Source: Neptunitalea lumnitzerae (GTDB taxonomy: Bacteria > Bacteroidota > Bacteroidia > Flavobacteriales > Flavobacteriaceae). From it: 64,000 nt of DNA. The notes below the pieces were generated by a model that ran no database searches, was not told where the DNA came from, and saw only the letters and a program-made list of their open reading frames with translations. Positions 17,835 through 25,146 of the stretch are shown here, one piece after another (the first letter of the stretch is position 1; each line of letters begins with the position of its first letter). Made by a program: the position numbers and the translations under genes. The stretch covers positions 1,550,001 to 1,614,000 of the forward strand of contig NZ_BRVO01000001.1 in the NCBI RefSeq assembly GCF_027924185.1, read 5' to 3'.

Positions 17835-19088
17835 TTAAGAAATTTTAAAAACTTCCTGAACTTTATCAACATAGTCTAATTTTTCCCATGTAAAAAGTTC
17901 TACTTCTTTAGTAACAGTATCACCGTTTGGTGCGGTAAAAGTTTTGGTAATTGTTTGTGGTTTTCTACCCATGTGCCCGTATGCTGCGGTTTCACTATAG
18001 ATAGGATTTCTAAGTTTTAAGCGTTGCTCAATGAAATATGGGCGCATGTCAAATATTTCAGAAACTTTTTTAGCTATTTCACCATCAGTAAAACTTGTTT
18101 TATTGCTACCATAAGTGTTTACATAAATACCCATAGGTTCTGCAACACCAATAGCGTAACTAACTTGTACTAATATTTCATCGGCAACACCAGCAGCTAC
18201 TAAATTTTTAGCAATATGTCTGGTTGCATAAGCAGCACTTCTGTCAACCTTACTTGGGTCTTTACCAGAAAAAGCACCACCACCGTGGCCACCTTTACCA
18301 CCATAGGTGTCAACAATAATTTTACGCCCTGTTAACCCGGTATCTCCATGAGGTCCACCAATTACAAATTTTCCAGTTGGGTTAATGTGGTACTTAATAT
18401 CATCATTAAAAAGGTGCGCGTATTGCGGATGCTTTTTAATAATTCTAGGAATTAAAATTTCTGTAATATCCTTTTTAATAACAGCCAACATATTTTCTTC
18501 TGTATCAAACTCGTCATGCTGAGTAGATAATACGATAGCTTCAATACGTGATGGATTGTTATCTGCGCTATATTCTAAAGTAACCTGACTTTTAGCATCT
18601 GGACGTAAATAGGTGATTTCGTCATTTTCACGTCTAATTACAGCTAATTCCTGTAAAAGTTTATGAGATAAATCTAAAGCCAAAGGCATGTAATCTTCCG
18701 TTTCATTAGAGGCATAACCAAACATAATACCTTGGTCACCTGCTCCTTGTTCTTCTTTATTAGCCTTGTCTACACCCTGATTAATTTCGGTAGATTGTTC
18801 GTGAATTGCTGAAAGAACACCACATGAATTGGCTTCAAACATATATTCACTTTTAGTATATCCTATCTTCTTGATGACTTGTCTGGCTATATCCTGAACG
18901 TCTAAATATGTGGTAGACTTTACTTCTCCGGCTAGTATTACTTGTCCGGTAGTAACTAATGTTTCACACGCTACTTTTGATTCGGAGTCAAAAGCCAAAA
19001 AGTTATCTATAAGTGCATCACTAATTTGATCTGCAATTTTATCAGGATGTCCTTCACTAACGGATTCTGATGTAAAAAAATACGACAT
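17835..19088 (-). CDS. metK: S-adenosylmethionine synthetase
   Basis: This enzyme makes SAM from methionine and ATP. The full-length 417-residue protein shows the classic motifs: [18 protein letters not shown] at the N-terminus, [12 protein letters not shown] in the central domain, and [25 protein letters not shown] toward the C-terminus. It closes the methionine pathway encoded in the next 16 kb. Its mRNA begins with a structured leader of about 120 bases (see the leader at 19118-19212), unlike the SAM-I switches that control the other methionine genes, so its control may differ. Confidence 0.97.
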   Translation of the reverse strand: MSYFFTSESVSEGHPDKIADQISDALIDNFLAFDSESKVACETLVTTGQVILAGEVKSTTYLDVQDIARQVIKKIGYTKSEYMFEANSCGVLSAIHEQSTEINQGVDKANKEEQGAGDQGIMFGYASNETEDYMPLALDLSHKLLQELAVIRRENDEITYLRPDAKSQVTLEYSADNNPSRIEAIVLSTQHDEFDTEENMLAVIKKDITEILIPRIIKKHPQYAHLFNDDIKYHINPTGKFVIGGPHGDTGLTGRKIIVDTYGGKGGHGGGAFSGKDPSKVDRSAAYATRHIAKNLVAAGVADEILVQVSYAIGVAEPMGIYVNTYGSNKTSFTDGEIAKKVSEIFDMRPYFIEQRLKLRNPIYSETAAYGHMGRKPQTITKTFTAPNGDTVTKEVELFTWEKLDYVDKVQEVFKIS

Positions 19089-19117
19089 AATCTTTTCTCT
19101 ATTAAATTTATTTAAGT

Positions 19118-19212
19118 AGAGGATTGAATGACCGACAGGATTATCTAAAGAGTAGAAATGTACTGCTTTAGCATTTTTTATGGAGGTCGCAATCAGTCAA
19201 ATTTATCCTCTT
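19118..19212 (-). ncRNA. Structured metK mRNA leader, candidate cis-regulatory RNA
   Basis: Read on the minus strand, the leader folds as nested helices: GATTG pairs with CAATC, GACC with GGTC, and CTAAAG-AGTA with TACT-CTTTAG around a CATTTC loop. The 5'-most AGAGGAT is also complementary to ATCCTCT at the 3' end and partly competes with GATTG:CAATC, which is switch-like. The element starts right after a TAnnTTTG promoter, so it would form the transcript's 5' end. It lacks the GAGGGA and GGCAACC core of SAM-I. Whether it binds a ligand is unknown. Confidence 0.55.
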
Positions 19213-19218
19213 ATGGGG

Positions 19219-19226
19219 CAAAGGTA
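19219..19226 (-). promoter_or_regulatory. -7 promoter element of metK
   Basis: On the minus strand the octamer is TACCTTTG, an exact TAnnTTTG match. Transcription would begin about 7 bases downstream, near 19212, just at the leader's first helix. Confidence 0.6.
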
Positions 19227-19354
19227 TGAAAACAAATTTTAATTAAAACTTAAAAAGTGAGAATATTTTAATGCTAAAAAAAATTAAAAATGTTTGGTTT
19301 GTTTGTGTAATATACCGTTACTTTGCATTGTTAAAAGTTCAAATACTTATTGAA

Positions 19355-19467
19355 ATGTTATCAAGAAAGGCGGAGGGAATAGACCCTGTGAAGCCTTGGC
19401 AACCCTTTATTCTTTTATAAAGAAGGTGCTAAATTCTACCTTGTTACTTTACTTGGATAGATAACTA
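19355..19467 (+). ncRNA. SAM-I riboswitch (S-box) ahead of the metX-thrA fusion
   Basis: The aptamer has the S-box core: P1 formed by GTTATC (19357-19362) and GATAAC (19460-19465), the kink-turn segment GGCGGAGGGAATAGACCC, the GAAGCCTTGGCAACCC segment, and GGTGCTAAATTCTACC. A TTACTTTG promoter element ends about 30 bases upstream. SAM binding would stabilise P1 and reduce expression of methionine synthesis genes. Downstream, ATAACATC (19506-19513) can capture the 5' strand of P1, offering an alternative fold. No strong terminator follows, so control may be translational or through a weak hairpin near 19527-19543. Confidence 0.95.
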
Positions 19468-19590
19468 AGTGTAATACACTTCCTTGTGTTACTTCAAATT
19501 TCTTTATAACATCCTTCTTTAAGCAGCACCTAGTTTTTGGGTGGTTTTGACTTTTAGTTTAAATTTTTATTTAACTAAATGTATAGAAAA

Positions 19591-19689
19591 ATGAATACGA
19601 ATTATGTATTAAATGAGGTTTTGTTGAAAGGAGTACACACATCTTTACGCCACGCTTATATGATGCTGTTAAGAACAAAATCACAATAG
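19591..19689 (+). CDS. Small open frame between riboswitch and fusion gene, 32 codons
   Basis: An ATG-started frame encodes MNTNYVLNEVLLKGVHTSL and then RHAYMMLLRTKSQ, ending 44 bases before the GTG of the fusion gene. It is basic and slightly hydrophobic, with no known motif. It could be a leader peptide or chance. Translation is unproven, and it is not enriched in Met or Thr codons in a way that clearly suggests attenuation. Confidence 0.3.
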   Translation: MNTNYVLNEVLLKGVHTSLRHAYMMLLRTKSQ

Positions 19690-19733
19690 CAGCAACAATA
19701 AGATTTTAATTATAATAATTAATACGTAAAGAG

Positions 19734-22700
19734 GTGTCAAGCAAGTTAGAAACAATACATATAGAATCCTTTATAACAGAAAGTGGGGTAGTATTTAAAA
19801 ACCTTCCCTTAAGTTATGAGCATTTTGGGCAACCTATTGGTACTGCACCAGTGGTGCTGGTAAACCATGCGCTTACTGGTAACTCAAATGTATCTGGAAA
19901 CACAGGATGGTGGAGTACCCTTGTAGGTGAGGAAAAAAGTATAGATACAAATGTATACACGGTTATATCATTTAACATACCAGGTAATGGGTACGATGGT
20001 TTTGTTATTGAAAACTACAAGGCTTTTGTTGCAAGAGATATAGCACGCATATTTCTACAGGGGTTACAGCTATTGCATATAGAGAAGTTGTATGCTTTAA
20101 TAGGCGGATCGTTAGGTGGTGGTATTGCATGGGAAATGTGCGCTTTAGATACTGATATAGCTACACATTTGATAACCATAGCTACCGACTGGAAAGCTAC
20201 CGATTGGCTAATAGCGAATTGCCAAATACAAGAACAAATTTTAAGAAACTCAAATAACCCCGTGCACGATGCTCGTATGCATGCTATGTTATGTTACCGA
20301 ACACCTGAGTCGTTTAAAGCAAAATTTCAGCGAACAACTAATGCTGAGTTAAAAATTTTCAATGTAGAGAGTTGGTTGTTACACCATGGGGCGAAGTTAC
20401 AAGAGCGTTTTCAGTTATCTGCTTACAGGTTAATGAATCAGTTATTAAAAACGATTGATGTAACAAGAGGTAGAGAACATATAGAAGAGGTTTTTAATAG
20501 TATAAAAGCGGCTATACATATTGTAGGGGTAGACTCTGATTTGTTTTTTTCTGCGGAAGAAAATAGAGATACACATAAAAAGTTAGCACAGTCTAAAAGC
20601 AATGTAACCTATGGCGAAATTAAATCTGTACATGGGCACGATGCTTTTTTAATAGAATTTGAACAGTTAGAAAAATTGATTACTAAGGTGTTTCCATCAC
20701 CTAAATATAAAAGAATGAAAGTACTGAAATTTGGAGGGAAGTCATTAGCAAATGGCGAGGGATTAGAGAATACGCTTGATATTATAAGCGAAAAAGTAAA
20801 AGCAAAAGAGCGTATTGCGGTGGTAGTATCTGCCAGAGGTAAGGCTACTGATCAATTGGAAGCAATGCTTCATAAAGCGGCTCTAGGAAAAGATATAGCT
20901 GATGATTTTCAAAAATTTAAAACCTATCAGCTTTCAGTAACCGATGTGGATATAGCAGAAGAACTAGCAACTCTTTTAAAACTCTTTGAAGGGGTAGCAT
21001 TGTTGAGCGATTATAGTGAAAAGGTAAAAGACCAAGTGCTTTCACAAGGGGAAATTATATCTGGTAAAACTATTGCTAAACTATTAAATGATAAAGGTGT
21101 TAAAGCCAATTTTGCAGATAGTAGAGCATTGTTAGTTACGGATAGTACTTTTGGAAATGCACAGCCAAACCATACAGTGTCTAAAGAAAATGTAATTAAT
21201 CATTTTGAGGCACATAAAGATTCAGTGCAAATAGTAACTGGTTTTATTGGTGCTACTAAAGATGGTGAAACCACTACCTTGGGTAGAAATGGTAGTAACT
21301 ATACTGCTTCTTTATTAGCAAATTATTTAGATGCTGAAGAATTGCAAAACTTTACACATGTAAATGGTATTTACACTGCGAATCCAGACTTAGTAGCAGA
21401 TGCAGAAATTATTAAGGAGCTGTCTTACGAAGAGGCGAATGAGTTGGCTAATTTTGGGGCTAATATATTACATGCTAAAACCATTATACCATTAATTGAA
21501 AAGAACATACCGTTACGTATTTTAAATACATTTAATAAAGATAATAAGGGCACTTTTATTCATGCAGAAGCGCCAGAGTGTGGAATTAGATCGGTGTCTA
21601 CTTTTCAAAATGTAGCTTTAATAAACTTAGAAGGTAGAGGTTTATTAGGAAAAGCGGGGGTAGATGCTCGTATCTTTAAAGCACTAGGAACAAAGCAAAT
21701 TAGTGTGAGTATTATTGCGCAAGGATCTTCTGAAAGAGGAATTGGTTTAGTGGTAGATTCTAAAGATGCCTTTGAAGCTAAAAAAGCGCTGGAGCAAGAG
21801 TTTGAACACGATTTCTATACCAACGATGTAAGTGAGGTATATGTAAATACAGATGTATCTGTAATATCTATAGTAGGACAAGAGTTAGCTACGTTTAATA
21901 AGCCTTATGATGCACTTATTAAAAATCAAATTGTACCCTTGTTATTAAACAATACGGTTACTGGTAAGAATGTTAGTTTGGTAGTGAAAAGAGCTCAGGT
22001 AAAAAAAGCTATCAATATTATTCATGGGGAGATTTTCGGAATTTCCAAAAAGGTAAATTTAGTAGTTTTTGGTCATGGAACTGTAGGGGGTACGCTTATA
22101 GACCAAGTGTTAAATGCCCGTGAAAATATTTTAGAAAGAAAAGGCTTGGCTGTAAATGTGGTAGCTATTGTAAATTCTAGAAAAATAGTATTTAATCCGG
22201 CAGGTATTTTAGGAGATTGGAAAGCTCAACTAAATACAGAAGCAGTAGCTAATGAAGGATTAGATACCTTATTGCAATTGGTTGATAATGCGCATTTAGG
22301 AAACTTAATTGCTGTAGATGCTACCGCTAGTAAAGACTTTGTTGTGAATTACATTCCTTTAGTTAAAAATGGATTCGATTTAGTATCTGCAAATAAAATA
22401 GCCAATACCATTTCGTTAGATTTCTATAAAGAGTTACGAGTGGTGTTAGATGAATACCAGAAAAAATATTTATATGAAACCAATGTTGGGGCTGGACTTC
22501 CGCTTATTGATACTATAAGTTTATTGCACAATTCAGGAGAAAATATTACCCGTATTAAAGGTGTGTTTAGTGGTACTTTAAGTTACTTATTTAACACCTT
22601 CTCAGAAAGTGACCAGGCGTTTAGTGAAGTATTACAGAAAGCTATAGATAATGGGTATACAGAGCCAGATCCGCGTGATGATTTAAGCGGGGTAGATGTA

Positions 22701-23135
22701 GGTAGAAAATTACTGATTTTGGCTAGGGAGCTAGATTTGGCAAATGAATTTGAGGATGTTAAGATTCAGAATTTAATACCTGAAAATTTACAAGATACTA
22801 CAGTGCCTGAATTTTTAGAGCGATTATCAGAATTGAACCCGGTATTTGATGAGATTAAAAAGAACCAAAAACCAAATCATGTGTTACGTTATGTAGGTGA
22901 TTTACATGGTGATTTGTTTAAAGATGATGGAGCAGCGTTAGATGTGAAGTTGGTGTCGGTGCCTAAAGAAAGTGCTTTAGGACAAGTAAAAGGTTCAGAT
23001 TCTATCTTTGAAATTTATACGGAGTCTTATGGAGAACATCCTATAGTTATTCAAGGGGCTGGTGCAGGTGCAGCTGTTACTGCACGTGGTGTATTTGGAG
23101 ATATATTACGTTTGGCAGAAAAAAATATTCACTAA
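19734..23135 (+). CDS. Trifunctional homoserine O-acetyltransferase / aspartokinase / homoserine dehydrogenase
   Basis: One 1133-residue frame joins three enzymes of the aspartate-methionine route. Residues 1 to about 325 are a MetX-like alpha/beta hydrolase with NHALTGNS, GWW, nucleophile Ser126 in GGSLGG, Asp269 and His302 (GHDAFL). Met328 opens an aspartokinase (KFGGKS at 332-337, normally KFGGTS) with two ACT-like regions before a homoserine dehydrogenase starting near residue 770 with the nucleotide-binding VFGHGTVGG. It would phosphorylate aspartate, reduce the semialdehyde to homoserine and activate homoserine. The start is GTG. A SAM-I switch precedes it. Acetyl versus succinyl donor cannot be decided from sequence. 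Confidence 0.92.
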   Translation: MSSKLETIHIESFITESGVVFKNLPLSYEHFGQPIGTAPVVLVNHALTGNSNVSGNTGWWSTLVGEEKSIDTNVYTVISFNIPGNGYDGFVIENYKAFVARDIARIFLQGLQLLHIEKLYALIGGSLGGGIAWEMCALDTDIATHLITIATDWKATDWLIANCQIQEQILRNSNNPVHDARMHAMLCYRTPESFKAKFQRTTNAELKIFNVESWLLHHGAKLQERFQLSAYRLMNQLLKTIDVTRGREHIEEVFNSIKAAIHIVGVDSDLFFSAEENRDTHKKLAQSKSNVTYGEIKSVHGHDAFLIEFEQLEKLITKVFPSPKYKRMKVLKFGGKSLANGEGLENTLDIISEKVKAKERIAVVVSARGKATDQLEAMLHKAALGKDIADDFQKFKTYQLSVTDVDIAEELATLLKLFEGVALLSDYSEKVKDQVLSQGEIISGKTIAKLLNDKGVKANFADSRALLVTDSTFGNAQPNHTVSKENVINHFEAHKDSVQIVTGFIGATKDGETTTLGRNGSNYTASLLANYLDAEELQNFTHVNGIYTANPDLVADAEIIKELSYEEANELANFGANILHAKTIIPLIEKNIPLRILNTFNKDNKGTFIHAEAPECGIRSVSTFQNVALINLEGRGLLGKAGVDARIFKALGTKQISVSIIAQGSSERGIGLVVDSKDAFEAKKALEQEFEHDFYTNDVSEVYVNTDVSVISIVGQELATFNKPYDALIKNQIVPLLLNNTVTGKNVSLVVKRAQVKKAINIIHGEIFGISKKVNLVVFGHGTVGGTLIDQVLNARENILERKGLAVNVVAIVNSRKIVFNPAGILGDWKAQLNTEAVANEGLDTLLQLVDNAHLGNLIAVDATASKDFVVNYIPLVKNGFDLVSANKIANTISLDFYKELRVVLDEYQKKYLYETNVGAGLPLIDTISLLHNSGENITRIKGVFSGTLSYLFNTFSESDQAFSEVLQKAIDNGYTEPDPRDDLSGVDVGRKLLILARELDLANEFEDVKIQNLIPENLQDTTVPEFLERLSELNPVFDEIKKNQKPNHVLRYVGDLHGDLFKDDGAALDVKLVSVPKESALGQVKGSDSIFEIYTESYGEHPIVIQGAGAGAAVTARGVFGDILRLAEKNIH

Positions 23136-23157
23136 TTTGAAAAAGAAAAAGAAAGAT

Positions 23158-24330
23158 ATGAGTGATACAAATTATAAGTTTGAAACAGAAGCGGTAAGAA
23201 CGCAATCAGAAAGAAGTCAGTTTTCTGAGCATAGTACCCCAATATATTTAACCTCTAGTTTTGTGTTTGACGATGCTGAGGATATGAGAGCTTCTTTTGC
23301 AGAAGAGAAACCTCGTAATTTATATAGTAGATTTAGCAATCCTAATACCAGTGAGTTTGTAGAGAAAATTTGTAAGATGGAGGGGGCAGAGGCAGGGTAT
23401 GCTTTTGCTACTGGTATGGCTGCGGTGTACAATACGTTGGCAGCATTATTAGGTGCTGGCGATCATATTGTATCGGCTAGTAGTGTTTTTGGGTCTACAC
23501 ATTCTTTATTTAAAAAGTACCTACCAAAATGGAATATTGAAACTTCTTATTTTAAGGTAAATGAACCAGAGACTATAGAAAGTTTTATACAGCCTAATAC
23601 TAAAATTTTATATGCTGAAACACCTACTAACCCGGCGGTAGATATTATAGATTTAGAATTGTTAGGGCAAATAGCTAAAAAACATAACTTGTTGTTAGTG
23701 ATTGATAACTGTTTTGCAACACCTTACATTCAAAACCCTATTAAGTTTGGAGCAGATTTAGTAGTACATTCAGCTACCAAATTAATAGATGGACAAGGCC
23801 GTGTGTTAGGTGGTGTAGCAGTAGGTAGAGCCGATTTGATTAGAGAAATTTATTTGTTCAGTAGAAATACTGGGCCTGCAATGTCACCTTTTAATGCTTG
23901 GGTTTTATCTAAAAGTTTAGAAACCTTATCGGTTAGAGTAGAGAAACATTGTGAAAACGCATTAAAAGTAGCTCAGTTTTTAGAAGGGCACCCTAAAGTA
24001 GCTTCTGTAAAATATCCTTTCTTGCCATCGCATCCACAATATAAAACAGCGCTCAAGCAAATGAAGTTAGGCGGAAATATTGTTGCCTTTGAAATAAAAG
24101 GAGGTATTGATGCTGGTAGAGAATTCTTGAATAAAATTAAGCTTTGTTCGTTATCTGCAAACCTTGGGGATACCAGAACAATAGTAACCCATCCTGCATC
24201 AACTACACATAGTAAACTGTCTGAAGACGAGCGTTTAGCGGTTAGTATAACCGATGGTTTGGTAAGAACATCTATAGGTTTAGAACATGTAGATGACATA
24301 ATCAATGACTTAAGTCAGGCTTTAACTTAA
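23158..24330 (+). CDS. metZ: O-succinyl/acetylhomoserine sulfhydrylase, Cys/Met metabolism PLP enzyme
   Basis: This 390-residue PLP enzyme most likely joins activated homoserine and sulfide to make homocysteine. It begins at the ATG 23158; the longer frame from 23062 runs back into the fusion gene and is not plausible. Motifs are SRFSNPNTSEFVEKI, EGAEAGYAFATGMAA, AETPTNPAVDIID, and the PLP-lysine segment VVHSATKLIDGQGRVLGG. It lies 22 bases after the fusion gene, which supplies its substrate, and upstream of genes that produce sulfide. MetB or MetC activity is possible, but the direct sulfhydrylation route fits the neighbours better. Confidence 0.88.
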   Translation: MSDTNYKFETEAVRTQSERSQFSEHSTPIYLTSSFVFDDAEDMRASFAEEKPRNLYSRFSNPNTSEFVEKICKMEGAEAGYAFATGMAAVYNTLAALLGAGDHIVSASSVFGSTHSLFKKYLPKWNIETSYFKVNEPETIESFIQPNTKILYAETPTNPAVDIIDLELLGQIAKKHNLLLVIDNCFATPYIQNPIKFGADLVVHSATKLIDGQGRVLGGVAVGRADLIREIYLFSRNTGPAMSPFNAWVLSKSLETLSVRVEKHCENALKVAQFLEGHPKVASVKYPFLPSHPQYKTALKQMKLGGNIVAFEIKGGIDAGREFLNKIKLCSLSANLGDTRTIVTHPASTTHSKLSEDERLAVSITDGLVRTSIGLEHVDDIINDLSQALT

Positions 24331-24348
24331 AATTTTGATTTAAAATCG

Positions 24349-24409
24349 CGTACATTAAAAATATTTTGTGTACGTTTGTATAATAATCTACTAGCTCTAT
24401 AGATTATTA
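24349..24409 (+). promoter_or_regulatory. Two inverted repeats ahead of cysH
   Basis: CGTACA (24349-24354) pairs with TGTACG (24369-24374). Then TAATAATCTA (24381-24390) and TAGATTATTA (24400-24409) form a perfect 10-bp inverted repeat with a 9-base spacer, ending 18 bases before the cysH ATG. Operator or 5' UTR hairpin are both possible. Confidence 0.45.
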
Positions 24410-24427
24410 GAAAACAATGAAATTGAT

Positions 24428-25051
24428 ATGAAAGTAGCAGAAGACATTTTAAGTTATAACGCCATTTTAAAAACAAAGACTCCTCAGGAGATTGTTGAGT
24501 GGGCGTTGAGTTTTGCAAAAAGACCAGTTATTACCAGTAACTTTGGTCCGTATTCTTCATCTTTATTGCACCTGTGTTCTACAGCCATGCCAGAAATGCC
24601 TGTGATTTGGTGTGATACCGGTTTTAATACCGATGCTACTTATATGCATATAGAAAAAACGATAAAGCAATTAAAGCTGAATGTAAAAAAATATGAACCT
24701 GGGCTTTCAAAGTCGTTTATTAGTTACTACTATGGGGTGCCAGAGCCAGATAATGATAAGCACAAACTGTTTACAGAAATAGTGAAGCTAGAGCCTTTTA
24801 GAAGAGCTATGAATGAGCATAAGCCAGATGTTTGGTTTTCTAATATTAGAAAGTCGCAAACTGAGCATAGATCTTCTTTAGATATTCTTAGCTTTACAAG
24901 TGATGGTGTGTTAAAGGTAAGCCCATTTTTTTATTACAATAACAAGGAGATATACGCTTATATACAGGAGCATAATTTAACCAATGAGTTTAATTATTTT
25001 GATCCTACCAAGGTTTTTTCTAACCGTGAATGTGGTATCCACTTAAGATAA
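24428..25051 (+). CDS. cysH: Phosphoadenosine phosphosulfate (PAPS/APS) reductase
   Basis: This enzyme reduces activated sulfate to sulfite with thioredoxin as electron donor. At 207 residues it is slightly shorter than E. coli CysH. The PP-loop-like nucleotide region TSNFGPYSSSLLHL and VIWCDTGFNTDATY is present, and the protein ends in the catalytic ECGIHLR. The CC...CxxC iron-sulfur cysteines of bacterial APS reductases are absent, which points to the cluster-free PAPS type. ATP sulfurylase and APS kinase are not in the window. It precedes sulfite reductase and a terminator lies between them. Confidence 0.88.
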   Translation: MKVAEDILSYNAILKTKTPQEIVEWALSFAKRPVITSNFGPYSSSLLHLCSTAMPEMPVIWCDTGFNTDATYMHIEKTIKQLKLNVKKYEPGLSKSFISYYYGVPEPDNDKHKLFTEIVKLEPFRRAMNEHKPDVWFSNIRKSQTEHRSSLDILSFTSDGVLKVSPFFYYNNKEIYAYIQEHNLTNEFNYFDPTKVFSNRECGIHLR

Positions 25052-25080
25052 TTAAGGAATAAAAAGCTGAAAAAAAATAA

Positions 25081-25107
25081 AACAGCCTTCGTGCTGTTTA
25101 TTTTTTA
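25081..25107 (+). terminator. Terminator between cysH and sulfite reductase
   Basis: AACAGC and GCTGTT close a CTTCGT loop and are followed by a T-rich run, 29 bases after cysH. It would reduce read-through into the sulfite reductase operon. Confidence 0.65.
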
Positions 25108-25122
25108 ATTAGAAAATCTTTT

Positions 25123-25134
25123 AATCTATAGATT
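25123..25134 (+). promoter_or_regulatory. Palindrome AATCTATAGATT upstream of sulfite reductase
   Basis: A perfect 12-bp palindrome sits 12 bases before the ATG. Its half CTATAGATT also occurs upstream of cysH (24397-24405), which could mean a shared operator for the sulfate-reduction genes. Palindromes are frequent in AT-rich DNA, so this is tentative. Confidence 0.35.
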
Positions 25135-25146
25135 TAGTAGAATAGT

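Larger units (their letters stand above)
19089..19733. other. Regulatory intergenic region between metK and the metX-thrA fusion
   Basis: This 645-base divergent gap contains the metK leader and promoter on the minus strand, then on the plus strand a promoter, a SAM-I riboswitch, an alternative-pairing segment and a 32-codon open frame before the fusion gene. Each part is entered separately. Confidence 0.8.

Noticed and set aside
19118-19212. metK leader as an ordinary SAM-I riboswitch
   Set aside because: TGCTAAA and TTCTAC occur, but the GAGGGA, kink-turn and GCAACC core of the S-box are missing, so I kept it as a separate unassigned element.
23062-23157. Upstream extension of the metZ frame
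   Set aside because: It overlaps the end of the fusion gene and encodes unlike residues; the ATG at 23158 is the natural start.
24428-25051. cysH as an iron-sulfur APS reductase
   Set aside because: The CC and CxxC cysteines of that type are absent; only the ECGIH catalytic cysteine is seen.
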